A stretch of DNA of 57,773 bases from Acholeplasma equifetale ATCC 29724 (GTDB lineage Bacteria > Bacillota_I > Bacilli_A > Acholeplasmatales > Acholeplasmataceae): assembly GCF_000687735.1 (NCBI RefSeq), contig NZ_JHXL01000009.1, positions 1-57,773 of the forward strand, read 5' to 3'. The position numbers and the translations under genes were made by a program. The notes under the pieces were generated by a model. The model did not search any database and had not been told where the DNA came from. It saw only the letters and a list, made by a program, of their open reading frames with translations. Shown here in pieces: positions 35,092-44,072 of the stretch (its first letter is position 1; the number at the start of each line of letters is the position of its first letter).

Positions 35092-36825
35092 ATGATAAAC
35101 ATTATTAAAAAAGTTGGGTGGTTTATTAAACAAGAATGGAAGAGCTATACATTTATGCTCTTTATGTTGTTATTTATGTCACTTTTATTATTAACACCTG
35201 CTTTTGTGTTAGGTAAGGCTATTGATATTATCGTGTCATCAAGTTTAACAGTTGCATTACTTGTTATTATTGTAGGATTATTAATACTTATTCCTTTATT
35301 GCGATATGCTACAAGTTTTATTTATAACTATACAGTCGCTAAAACAAGCCAAAAACTAGCATTTACATTTAGAAAAATATATTTAAAGAAACTTTTCCAA
35401 ATGGATGCCGAATTTTATGAAAAGTATCAAAAAGGTGATTTGATATCTCGTGCAACCGGAGACTTAGACTTAATTACATCAGCTGCAACATCAATGCTTG
35501 AAGGTATTGTTTTTAATACCGGAATTATTGTGTTTGCTATTGGAATAATGGCATTTACTATTTCATGGAAATTAACGCTTATAGCGATTACAATTATGCC
35601 AATAGGTATTACAGTACTTAATTTTATACGTATGAAAAAACGTCAGTATGTTAAAAAACATCGCATCATTTATGCAAAGATGACTGAAAAAATATTAGAA
35701 TCTGTAGAAGGACAACGCGTCATACGAGCTTATGTACAAGAAGACAATGATTTAAAAGATCAATACAAAGCAATTGATGCGGACATTAATTCATGGAGTT
35801 ACATGATTAAATATGAAAATCAATTGACCCCACTTTTTGAATTGGTTTATGGTATTACATATATTTTATCTTTTGCTTTTGGTGCCTATTTCATCATGAA
35901 TCAGGAAATGAGTTTAGGACAACTTATCACTTTTATTTCTTATGTTGGTATTTTGTATGGGCCGTTCATATCGATTTCTGGTGTGTTCCAACAAATTAAC
36001 AATGCAACGGTAGCAATTGATAGATTTGATGAGATCATGAAAACTGAACCAACAGTTAAAGAAGAAATCAATGATGAAAAACTTATTACATTTAAGCAAA
36101 TTGATTTTAGAAATGTAAGTTTCAAATATCCGTTTGATGAAACGTATACTTTAAAAGATATTAATTTAACGATTCATCATGGAGAAACACTTGGTGTAGT
36201 TGGTCCAACAGGCAGTGGGAAATCAACATTAATACGTCAGTTATTAAGAGAATTCAATGTGACTGATGGTGAAATTTATATTGATGGAAAAAATATTAGT
36301 AAATTTAAAATTAGAGATATTAGAAATTTAGTAGGTTATGTACCTCAATCACACATGTTATTTAGAAGAGGTGTGTATGATAATATCTTGATTGGTAATC
36401 CAGAAGCTTCATTTGAAGCAGTTGATAAAGCAATGCAAGTTGCAGATTTCAAAAAAGATTTGCCTTATCTTAACCAAGGTTTAGAAACAAAGGTTGGAGA
36501 AGGTGGTGCAACACTTTCAGGGGGACAAAAACAAAGACTATCAATTGCTCGTGCATTGGTTAGAGAACCTGAAATTTTAATTATGGATGATTCATTATCA
36601 GCTGTAGATGCAAATACTGAAGAAACAATTATTCATCAATTAAAACAATATCGTAAAAATAAAACAAATATTATTATTGCTCATCGTTTTTCTGCAATTC
36701 GTGATGCGAATCTCATTATAGTTATGGAAAATGGTCGAATTGTTGACAGAGGAACACATGAAGAATTAATATCACGAGATGGTTGGTATAAAGAGCAATA
36801 CATCCAACAAATGAGCATGAAGTAG
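35092..36825 (+). CDS. ABC exporter half-transporter with degenerate ATPase site (BmrC-like)
   Basis: A 577-residue half-transporter: six helices in the first 310 residues, then an ATPase domain. Walker A is GPTGSGKST, the signature LSGGQKQRLS, Walker B ILIMDDSLSAVD and the H-loop AHRF. Walker B ends in Asp-Asp, so the usual catalytic Glu is Asp. That pattern marks the degenerate partner in heterodimeric exporters such as BmrCD (YheIH). The next gene, seven bases on, has a normal site. GAGGGATT precedes the ATG. Probable role: export of drugs or lipids. Confidence 0.9.
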   Translation: MINIIKKVGWFIKQEWKSYTFMLFMLLFMSLLLLTPAFVLGKAIDIIVSSSLTVALLVIIVGLLILIPLLRYATSFIYNYTVAKTSQKLAFTFRKIYLKKLFQMDAEFYEKYQKGDLISRATGDLDLITSAATSMLEGIVFNTGIIVFAIGIMAFTISWKLTLIAITIMPIGITVLNFIRMKKRQYVKKHRIIYAKMTEKILESVEGQRVIRAYVQEDNDLKDQYKAIDADINSWSYMIKYENQLTPLFELVYGITYILSFAFGAYFIMNQEMSLGQLITFISYVGILYGPFISISGVFQQINNATVAIDRFDEIMKTEPTVKEEINDEKLITFKQIDFRNVSFKYPFDETYTLKDINLTIHHGETLGVVGPTGSGKSTLIRQLLREFNVTDGEIYIDGKNISKFKIRDIRNLVGYVPQSHMLFRRGVYDNILIGNPEASFEAVDKAMQVADFKKDLPYLNQGLETKVGEGGATLSGGQKQRLSIARALVREPEILIMDDSLSAVDANTEETIIHQLKQYRKNKTNIIIAHRFSAIRDANLIIVMENGRIVDRGTHEELISRDGWYKEQYIQQMSMK

Positions 36826-36832
36826 GTGCCTT

Positions 36833-38827
36833 ATGAAACAAATAAAAAGAGTTTGGCGTTATATTCGCCGTTATAAAGGCAAATTATTTATTGTTATTAC
36901 ATGTATGTTAGTCGTACAATTTTTAGGATTATTAGCACCTTTACTTGTAAAAAGTATTTTAGATGATCAACTTGTTGGTATTATGAAACCATGGTATGAA
37001 ACGACTAATAATGGTGTTTATTATAATGGTAAATACTATACACAAGAAGAAGAATCAAATGAAGTTTTAAGTATTGTCATATATGAAGGGAAATATTATG
37101 CTACATATGATTTTATTGAACAAGGTCAACAAACTATTAAAGGTGATAAATTAATTGTTGAATTGTTTGATGGATCAAAAGTAGAATACGACGTTACTTT
37201 ACTTTCAAGCCAGGAAGTAAGAGCGTTTTATAATCCGTTTATTAAACCGGTTGTAATACTTATTATTTTATTATTTGTTCGATATGTATTACACATTTTA
37301 TTCTTATTCATTCAACGTATGTCTACTGCATATATCACAGTTAATATTGTTAGGGATGCGAGAAAAGACGCAGTTGAATCTTTACAAAGAATGCCAATGA
37401 CATATTTTGAAAGTGAACCAGCTGGTAAAATTGCCAATCGAATTATAACAGATGTTAATGGCATGATGAACCTATTCTCAACAATCTTAAACCTTCTACT
37501 TAATGCAAGTTTATCTGTTATATTTGCATATGTTGGAATGTTTTATCTTGATGCGACATTAGCATTGTGGACATTTGTTTTATTCCCATTAGTTTATGTA
37601 TGGTTAAAATATTTTGTTTATCATTTGAATTTAATTGCTCAAAGAGTTTCTGAATCTGCAAGTATGATTACAGCGAAATTAAACGAAATTATTAATGGTA
37701 TTCATGTTTTACAAATTTTTAATTACCAAGAACAAACTGAAAAGGAATTTAGTTATGTAAATGATGAATATCGTAAAGAACAATTGAAAGAAACGAGACT
37801 CCACTTAACATTAGGATGGAATATGATTCGTTTAGTTGGTTTATTAGTCACAGCATTTATTATTTTATATTTTGGTATACAAAGGTTAACAGTTGCTGGT
37901 TTTGTTGTCACAGCAGGAACAATTTATGCTTATAATGATTATTTATCTAGACTTGTCGAACCACTACAAACTTTATTCAGAGAAATTGGTAATCTTCAAA
38001 TGGCATTAGTTAGAACAGATAGAATTTTTACGATTATTGATGCTGAACAAGAAGATGATACTTTCACAAGTATTCCAAGATACAAAGGTAAAATTAAATT
38101 TGATAATGTATGGTTCTCATATAAAGAAGGAAATCCTGTTTTAAAAGGAATTAACCTAGATATAGAACCAAATCAAATGATTGGTGTTGTTGGACATACT
38201 GGTAGTGGTAAATCAACAATGATGAGTTTATTATTAAGATTTTATGATTTTAAAGTAAGTGATGTTGGTAATATTTATGTTGATGATATGGATATTCAAA
38301 ACATCCCGAAACGCACCTACCGACAACATATTGGTATCATTACACAAGATCCAATGATTTATACCGGAACTATCGCAAGTAATGTTGCATTTGGACATGA
38401 AGCAACAGACGAAGAGATTGAACGTGTATTAAGAGAAATCGGTGGTGGACCAATGATTGATAAATTACCAAACGGTATTCATACAGAAATTTTACGTGGT
38501 GGTGGTAACTTATCGGTTGGTGAAAAGCAATTAATTTCATTTGCAAGAGCAGTAATTCATAATCCATCAATTTTAATTATGGATGAAGCAACAGCAAATA
38601 TTGATACTGAAACAGAAGTATTGATTCAAAACGCTTTAAATAAGGTTAAAGAAGGTAGAACAACTATTGTCATCGCACACCGTTTATCAACAATTAAACA
38701 TGCACATAAGATTGTTGTTCTTGAAAATGGTATTAAAGTTGAGGAAGGTACACATGATGAACTTATTGAGCATAATCAACAATATGCTGCAATATATCGT
38801 TCTCAAATGCGTTCTGTAAATGTATAA
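36833..38827 (+). CDS. ABC exporter half-transporter with intact ATPase site (BmrD-like)
   Basis: A 664-residue partner of the preceding protein. Between helix 1 and helix 2 (about residues 47-135) lies an extra, Tyr- and Glu-rich extracytoplasmic domain, as in BmrD. Walker A is GHTGSGKST and Walker B ILIMDEATANID with the catalytic Glu; H-loop AHRLST. The signature reads LSVGEKQLIS, in which the third residue is Val rather than Gly. So one catalytic site pairs this Walker A/B with the LSGGQ of the first subunit. Stop followed by a strong terminator. Confidence 0.9.
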   Translation: MKQIKRVWRYIRRYKGKLFIVITCMLVVQFLGLLAPLLVKSILDDQLVGIMKPWYETTNNGVYYNGKYYTQEEESNEVLSIVIYEGKYYATYDFIEQGQQTIKGDKLIVELFDGSKVEYDVTLLSSQEVRAFYNPFIKPVVILIILLFVRYVLHILFLFIQRMSTAYITVNIVRDARKDAVESLQRMPMTYFESEPAGKIANRIITDVNGMMNLFSTILNLLLNASLSVIFAYVGMFYLDATLALWTFVLFPLVYVWLKYFVYHLNLIAQRVSESASMITAKLNEIINGIHVLQIFNYQEQTEKEFSYVNDEYRKEQLKETRLHLTLGWNMIRLVGLLVTAFIILYFGIQRLTVAGFVVTAGTIYAYNDYLSRLVEPLQTLFREIGNLQMALVRTDRIFTIIDAEQEDDTFTSIPRYKGKIKFDNVWFSYKEGNPVLKGINLDIEPNQMIGVVGHTGSGKSTMMSLLLRFYDFKVSDVGNIYVDDMDIQNIPKRTYRQHIGIITQDPMIYTGTIASNVAFGHEATDEEIERVLREIGGGPMIDKLPNGIHTEILRGGGNLSVGEKQLISFARAVIHNPSILIMDEATANIDTETEVLIQNALNKVKEGRTTIVIAHRLSTIKHAHKIVVLENGIKVEEGTHDELIEHNQQYAAIYRSQMRSVNV

Positions 38828-38830
38828 TAA

Positions 38831-38862
38831 AAAAATGCTTAACGTTTTTGTTAAGCATTTTA
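38831..38862. terminator. Bidirectional terminator after the ABC exporter genes
   Basis: An 11-bp stem AAATGCTTAAC/GTTAAGCATTT (38833-38843 with 38850-38860) with A-rich and T-rich flanks on both sides, between convergent genes. Confidence 0.85.
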
Positions 38863-38870
38863 ATTATAGT

Positions 38871-39512
38871 TTACTTATTTTGATTATCAACGATAACGGA
38901 TGGCGTCAATCCATATAAATCTGTTGAAAAGTAATGTGTAATTGATTTAACTTGTTCTAATGCAATAGGTGTTTGGTATGAAACTTTAACATATAAATGA
39001 GGTTGATGAACTGTAACAAACCATAATGGAGATTTTGGTAAACGCTCTTTAAAATCGAGTGAAATGTTAGAACTAAAATTATTTGTTGGATATAAAGATC
39101 TAGGTTGTGATTTAGCATTCATCCATTTTGTTGAAAGAATCATTGTAATCTGAACGTTTTCGATAAGATGATCTGTTTTATCAACAACTTTGGCTTTGAA
39201 TGTGTAATATCCAGGGTTTTCATATTGTGGTTGCTTGATTTCAACAAGCTTAATTTGAATGATGAGATCGTTAGTTTCTAAATTAATAATCTCATGATTT
39301 GTTTCATCTTCAATTGTGATATACGTTTTTTCAAATGATGAGATTTTTTCACCATCAAACTCAACTTCATTATATCTAATATAATTTCCTAAATATAATG
39401 CTGTAACATATGCTACAGGTAATGTAATTAATAGAAGTGCTAACCCAATTTTCACACGATATTTAAGTAACCATGATTTAAAATTTGATTGTTTTTTAAC
39501 CTTGTTTGCCAT
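38871..39512 (-). CDS. Single-pass membrane protein of unknown function
   Basis: A 213-residue protein with a basic cytoplasmic N-terminus, one helix (about residues 22-45) and a beta-rich outer domain with no motif I recognise. AAGGAGTTAACA precedes the ATG. It is transcribed alone, divergent from rny and ends at the shared terminator with the ABC exporter. Confidence 0.7.
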   Translation of the reverse strand: MANKVKKQSNFKSWLLKYRVKIGLALLLITLPVAYVTALYLGNYIRYNEVEFDGEKISSFEKTYITIEDETNHEIINLETNDLIIQIKLVEIKQPQYENPGYYTFKAKVVDKTDHLIENVQITMILSTKWMNAKSQPRSLYPTNNFSSNISLDFKERLPKSPLWFVTVHQPHLYVKVSYQTPIALEQVKSITHYFSTDLYGLTPSVIVDNQNK

Positions 39513-39591
39513 TGTTAACTCCTTATTAGTGTCCTTAAAAATTATTATACTATATATTTTATAAATTGATATATAAGAGTTTAAAATTTAA

Positions 39592-39620
39592 TTGACTAAA
39601 TTACGTAAAGTCGTTATAAT
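39592..39620 (+). promoter_or_regulatory. rny promoter
   Basis: TTGACT (39592-39597) and TATAAT (39615-39620) with an ideal 17-base spacer. One of the best promoters in the window. Confidence 0.8.
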
Positions 39621-39627
39621 TAAAGGT

Positions 39628-39648
39628 GTACTTTAAAGTGGAAAGTAC
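39628..39648 (+). other. 5' hairpin in the rny leader
   Basis: GTACTTT pairs with AAAGTAC across a seven-base loop. It starts about eight bases after the -10, so the rny mRNA would carry a hairpin at its very 5' end. Such hairpins protect mRNA from 5'-dependent decay; a link to RNase Y autocontrol is only a guess. Confidence 0.45.
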
Positions 39649-39704
39649 AGTCTAAATGAATATTCAAAATATTTAAAAATTATATTTATCATGGAGGTAA
39701 AGGT

Positions 39705-41297
39705 ATGTTTAACATATTATTCAATGTAGATGTACCTGCATTAATTACCTTCATTTTGCTAATCGTCGTCGGGATATTAATGGGTGCATATATCGGTTAT
39801 ATGGTTCGAGTTGCACATCATGAAAAAAGTTTGAAAGCTTCTAGAGAAGAAGCAGCCCGAATCATTGAAGACGGAAAAAAAGAAGCTGAGAAAATTAAAA
39901 GAGAGCAAGTTTTCGAAGCTAAACAAGAAATTTTAGCGTTACGTAAAGAATTTGATAATGATGTCAGAGAAAGACGCCAAGTCGTACTCACTCTTGAAGA
40001 AAAGGTAACTCAAAGAGAAAATGCCTTAAATAATCGTTCACAATATTTAGACAAGCGTGAAGAAAGCTTGGATTTAAAAGAACAAAAACTTGACGAACGT
40101 AAAGAACAGCTTGATGGATTATATAGCAAAGTGGAAGAATTAGTGAAGGAACAAGAAGAAAAGCTTGTCTTTATTGCTGGATTAACTAAAGAACAAGCAA
40201 AAGACCTCATAATGGCTCAAGTAAAAGATTCTATTTCTCAAGAAATTGCTCAATTTATTCGAGATGAAGAAGAACAAGCCAAAGCGGTCGTACAACAAAA
40301 GAGTAAAGAATTACTCGCATTAGCGATGCAAAAATTTGCATCTGAAACAACATCAGAACGTACAGTATCTGTTGTTGAAATTCCAAATGAAGAGATGAAA
40401 GGTCGAATCATTGGTAAAGAAGGAAGAAATATTAGAACTCTTGAAGCTCTCACAGGGGTAGATTTAATTATAGATGATACACCTGAAGCGGTTGTATTAT
40501 CTGGTTTTGATCCAGTTAGAAGAGAAATTGCTAAAAGAGCATTAACGATTTTAGTTCAAGATGGAAGAATTCATCCAGGTAGAATTGAAGAAGTTGTAGA
40601 ACGTGCTCGATTAGAAATTGATATGTTTATTCGTGAAGCTGGTGAAGAAGCAGTATTTAAAACAGCTATCGGACGTGTTCATCCTGATTTAATTAAACTC
40701 TTAGGTAGAATGAGTTTTAGAACATCTTATGGTCAAAATGCATTAAAGCACTCAATTGAAGTTGCATTCTTGGCTGGTAAATTAGCAGCTGAAATTGGTG
40801 AAGATGAAATTCTTGCTCGTCGAGCAGGTTTATTCCATGATATTGGTAAAGCTGTTGACCATGAAATTGAAGGTTCTCACGTTGAAATTGGTGTTGATAT
40901 CGTTCGACGTTATAAAGAACCTAAAGAAGTTATTGATGCAATCGCATCTCACCATGGTGATAAAGAACCAGAAACAATCATTGCAGTATTAGTAGCTGCC
41001 GCAGATGCATTATCAGCAGCAAGACCTGGTGCTCGCAGTGAATCAATGGATCAATACATGAAACGCTTAACTCAACTTGAAGAAATCTCAAATGAAGTTG
41101 AAGGTGTTGAAAAATCTTATGCAATTCAAGCAGGTAGAGAAGTACGTGTTATAGTACAACCTGAAAAAATTGATGATCTCGGAATCATCTCTGTTGCTCG
41201 CACAATTAAAGAAAAAATCGAAGAGACAATGACTTATCCGGGGACAATTAAAGTAACAGTTATTAGAGAAAAACGTGCAACAGAAGTTGCTAAATAA
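39705..41297 (+). CDS. rny: Ribonuclease Y
   Basis: Membrane-anchored endoribonuclease that starts mRNA decay. One N-terminal helix (13-33), a long charged coiled coil (about 40-190), a KH domain ([20 protein letters not shown]) and an HD domain ([21 protein letters not shown]), 530 residues as expected. ATGGAGGTAAAGG precedes the ATG. The rny-ymdB order is the same as in B. subtilis. Confidence 0.97.
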   Translation: MFNILFNVDVPALITFILLIVVGILMGAYIGYMVRVAHHEKSLKASREEAARIIEDGKKEAEKIKREQVFEAKQEILALRKEFDNDVRERRQVVLTLEEKVTQRENALNNRSQYLDKREESLDLKEQKLDERKEQLDGLYSKVEELVKEQEEKLVFIAGLTKEQAKDLIMAQVKDSISQEIAQFIRDEEEQAKAVVQQKSKELLALAMQKFASETTSERTVSVVEIPNEEMKGRIIGKEGRNIRTLEALTGVDLIIDDTPEAVVLSGFDPVRREIAKRALTILVQDGRIHPGRIEEVVERARLEIDMFIREAGEEAVFKTAIGRVHPDLIKLLGRMSFRTSYGQNALKHSIEVAFLAGKLAAEIGEDEILARRAGLFHDIGKAVDHEIEGSHVEIGVDIVRRYKEPKEVIDAIASHHGDKEPETIIAVLVAAADALSAARPGARSESMDQYMKRLTQLEEISNEVEGVEKSYAIQAGREVRVIVQPEKIDDLGIISVARTIKEKIEETMTYPGTIKVTVIREKRATEVAK

Positions 41298-41313
41298 TTT
41301 AAAATATAATATT

Positions 41314-41354
41314 AAGGCGTTTATAGTAGTTTTAAACTATAAAACGCCTTTTTT
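41314..41354 (+). terminator. Terminator after rny
   Basis: AAGGCGTTTATAGT pairs with ACTATAAAACGCCTT with one bulge, followed by a T run. Confidence 0.8.
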
Positions 41355-41358
41355 CATA

Positions 41359-41364
41359 TATAAT
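41359..41364 (+). promoter_or_regulatory. Possible -10 for a leaderless ymdB transcript
   Basis: TATAAT ends six bases before the ymdB ATG at 41371. There is no Shine-Dalgarno site in between, and transcription from here would start at or next to the A of the ATG. Confidence 0.45.
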
Positions 41365-41370
41365 ATAGAT

Positions 41371-42126
41371 ATGAAAATATTATTTATAGGCGATATATAC
41401 GGTAAGCCTGGCGTCGATTATGTTTTAGAAAAAATTGATTTTCTAAGAAAAACATATCATCCTAACTTAATAGTAGCTAATGCTGAAAATGCAAAAGATG
41501 GAAGGGGATTAACTAAAAATATTTATAAGCAGTTAATGAAAGCTGGCGTTAGTTTACTCACAATGGGTAATCATACATGGAAAAACAAAGAATTAGAAAC
41601 ATTCATTGATGAGGCAAATATCATTAGACCAATCAATGATGGATCTAATAAAGGAGTTGGTTATAAAGTTATCCAATACAATGATAAAAAAATATTATTT
41701 ATCAATGCATTAGGTAAAGCTTATATGAATGAAGTTTATGATTCTCCTTTCTTAATGGTTAAAGAAATATTAGATAAAGAAACATATGATTACTCTTTTT
41801 TAGATTTTCATGCTGAAGCATCAGCAGAAAAAGTTGCGATGGGGCATTTCTTAGATGGGAAACTCGATTGTTTAGTAGGAACACATACACATGTTCAAAC
41901 CAATGATAATCGAATACTTCCTAAAGGATTAATGTATATTACAGATGTAGGTATGACAGGACCACTTAATGGTGTAATTGGTGTTGAAAAAGACATCATT
42001 ATTAATAAATTTGTTTATGGTGAATCAAAACCGAATGAAGTAGCTTCTGGGCCAAGACAACTCAATGCTGTTTTAGTAAGTTTTGTACCCAAACGAGAAA
42101 TTATAAAGATTCATTTAGAGGAATAA
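41371..42126 (+). CDS. ymdB: YmdB-family metallophosphoesterase
   Basis: A 251-residue phosphodiesterase that in B. subtilis hydrolyses 2',3'- and 3',5'-cyclic nucleotides and affects RNase Y. Metal motifs: MKILFIGDIYGKPG, NAENAKDGRG, TMGNHTW, GHFLDGK, GTHTHVQT. The open frame runs from 41275 through the rny terminator, but the family begins at MKILFIGD, so ATG 41371 is used. No ribosome site precedes this ATG, unlike nearly every other gene in the window. Confidence 0.92.
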   Translation: MKILFIGDIYGKPGVDYVLEKIDFLRKTYHPNLIVANAENAKDGRGLTKNIYKQLMKAGVSLLTMGNHTWKNKELETFIDEANIIRPINDGSNKGVGYKVIQYNDKKILFINALGKAYMNEVYDSPFLMVKEILDKETYDYSFLDFHAEASAEKVAMGHFLDGKLDCLVGTHTHVQTNDNRILPKGLMYITDVGMTGPLNGVIGVEKDIIINKFVYGESKPNEVASGPRQLNAVLVSFVPKREIIKIHLEE

Positions 42127-42193
42127 TGAATCATGAAAATGTTTATATGGGGCAATAAACGTGTCTTCTAATAAAATTTTATTATATATATGA

Positions 42194-42199
42194 TATAAT
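42194..42199 (+). promoter_or_regulatory. Probable -10 for the 42231 gene
   Basis: TATAAT 31 bases before the ATG, with no convincing -35. Confidence 0.4.
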
Positions 42200-42230
42200 A
42201 AGTAAAAGTAGTAAATGTGGAGGAAAGATT

Positions 42231-44048
42231 ATGTTTGATAAAGATGGAAGTTTAAGAGTTAAAGGCCAACTATATAATGTTGGTAATCTATTGGACCATC
42301 TTATATTTGTTCCCGGTGATTATGTTGCAAACTTTCTTAAAAATATAGGATTAACTGTTCCACGCAAGTTAAGAATTAAAGTTTTAAAAACAGTATTAAA
42401 AAAACCAGTTGAACGTACAATTGAAGAAAGAAAATCATTAGCTGATGAAATGGGATATCGTTTGACTTGGTTTTCAAGATTTACTGATACACAGCTCGTC
42501 AATCTTTTAGAATGGTATAAAGATTCTAACTTGTCTAGAGAATACTTAATTGAATTTTGGAGAGAATTACTATCTTACTTTGTTGATAAAGGTGTTAGCG
42601 AAAACGATTTATTAACACTAATTAATGAAGCTTATAAAAACGCAGGTAAGACAGTATTTACTAAAGAATTTAATCAACAAATTAACCCAATTTTTTATGA
42701 CTTAAACGGAGAAATTGATGGTGTGACTCAAGAAGAATTTAGACCAGTTGTTTATAAAGCATCAACCTTAACAGAATTAAGACAAATTGGTGATAAATAT
42801 AATGCTTCAATTCCTAAACGTTTAAAGAAAAATGAATTATTAGAAGTTATAATTCAAAAATTACAAGAACGTGGTGAATATACTAAGGAATTAGAAGAAA
42901 AACTTAAAGGACAAAGTATTTTACTTCTTGAAAGATATGCAAAAGATAATGATATTAAAGTATCAACTGAATTAAAGAAAGAAGAAATTATTGAATTTAT
43001 TCTTTCAAACGCTAAAGAAACTAAAGAAACATACTATGTACCAACATCTTCAGCGGTATATGAACCTACAACCGTATTTGAAGAAGAATTAGTTGCTGTA
43101 GAGGAACCTAAAGAAGATGTGAAAGAAGAACCTAAAAATGAGGTTAAAGTTGAAGAGGTAATTAAAGAAGTTGTCTATCAGCCACAAAGTGGTGTAGATT
43201 ACTCACCATATTTTGAACGTATAGCTGCGGCATTAGAAACTTTATCAGTTTCATTCAATGAAAAAGATTTTAGTATAACAGTAAATAATCCAGTTGTTTC
43301 TCAAACTCAAACTACTAAGGATTTAGTCAAAAAAGATCCGAAAGTAGAAGTTAAAGTTGAAGAAAAAACTGAGGTTCAAAAAGCAACTAAAGTTAAACGC
43401 TCAATGCATAGAGGTTTATTAATTACTACAGCTATATTTGCAGCAATCTCAATGTTTGCAATGATTGCTAGTGCAATTTTAGTATTACCATTCTTTGATT
43501 TTTCGAATGATGTATTAACTACAATTCTTAAAACTATATTCTTCTTTGATGAAAATATTCAAGGTCAATTAGCTTCACAAGATATTTGGTTATTTGTAAG
43601 TGCATTTGGAATTTTAGCATTAGTCAATTTACTTGTATTTTTCAGATTTAAATCTAAATCAATTTCTCGTGTTGAAGCATTCTTCTTAGGACTTATTGAA
43701 TTAGTAGCCGGTTTTGGTGTAACAGGTCTCTTTGGTATCATATCAGCATTCTCACGTGGGAAAGCAATTGAATCTAAAGAAGATGTAAGAATTGCAAAAG
43801 CAATCGAAAAATCTGATAGCCGTATAGAAAAGAAAGAAAAATCACGTCGTTTTAAAGTTGTTAAAGGATTATTAATCACATTATTAGTTTTAGTAATTGT
43901 AGCACTATTGGCTGTTCTTACTATATTACTTATTTGGAGATTAGACTTCACATACGGATATGAAAACATTCCAGTATTAGGTCCATGGTTACGTGATTCT
44001 ATTATTAAACCTATCTTTGGTTCAGCACACGAAATCGTATCACACTAA
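42231..44048 (+). CDS. Membrane protein with two SAP/Rho-N-like motifs, unknown function
   Basis: I do not recognise this 605-residue protein. Residues 1-165 are helical with no motif. Residues 176-212 (STLTELRQIGDKYNASIPKRL) and 229-263 (LLLERYAKDNDIKV) look like helix-extended-helix SAP/Rho-N nucleic-acid binding motifs. A Glu/Lys/Val/Pro-rich linker (264-390) follows, then four probable membrane helices (about 393-421, 451-473, 482-506, 544-569). TGGAGGAAAG precedes the ATG. It ends 24 bases before mutS. It could link nucleic acid to the membrane. Confidence 0.6.
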   Translation: MFDKDGSLRVKGQLYNVGNLLDHLIFVPGDYVANFLKNIGLTVPRKLRIKVLKTVLKKPVERTIEERKSLADEMGYRLTWFSRFTDTQLVNLLEWYKDSNLSREYLIEFWRELLSYFVDKGVSENDLLTLINEAYKNAGKTVFTKEFNQQINPIFYDLNGEIDGVTQEEFRPVVYKASTLTELRQIGDKYNASIPKRLKKNELLEVIIQKLQERGEYTKELEEKLKGQSILLLERYAKDNDIKVSTELKKEEIIEFILSNAKETKETYYVPTSSAVYEPTTVFEEELVAVEEPKEDVKEEPKNEVKVEEVIKEVVYQPQSGVDYSPYFERIAAALETLSVSFNEKDFSITVNNPVVSQTQTTKDLVKKDPKVEVKVEEKTEVQKATKVKRSMHRGLLITTAIFAAISMFAMIASAILVLPFFDFSNDVLTTILKTIFFFDENIQGQLASQDIWLFVSAFGILALVNLLVFFRFKSKSISRVEAFFLGLIELVAGFGVTGLFGIISAFSRGKAIESKEDVRIAKAIEKSDSRIEKKEKSRRFKVVKGLLITLLVLVIVALLAVLTILLIWRLDFTYGYENIPVLGPWLRDSIIKPIFGSAHEIVSH

Positions 44049-44072
44049 AATTTATACAACAAAGGGGCTACT

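Noticed and set aside
35092-38827. ABC exporter as the transporter for the 40-residue peptide
   Set aside because: It lies about 9 kb away in a separate unit, has no peptidase domain and looks like a general BmrCD-type exporter.
41275-41370. N-terminal extension of ymdB
   Set aside because: It would pass through the rny terminator and overlap the rny coding end. The family begins at MKILFIGD.
43565-43969. Minus-strand 134-codon ORF
   Set aside because: Shadow of the membrane-protein gene at 42231; it follows the AT-rich codon pattern of that frame and lacks a start signal.
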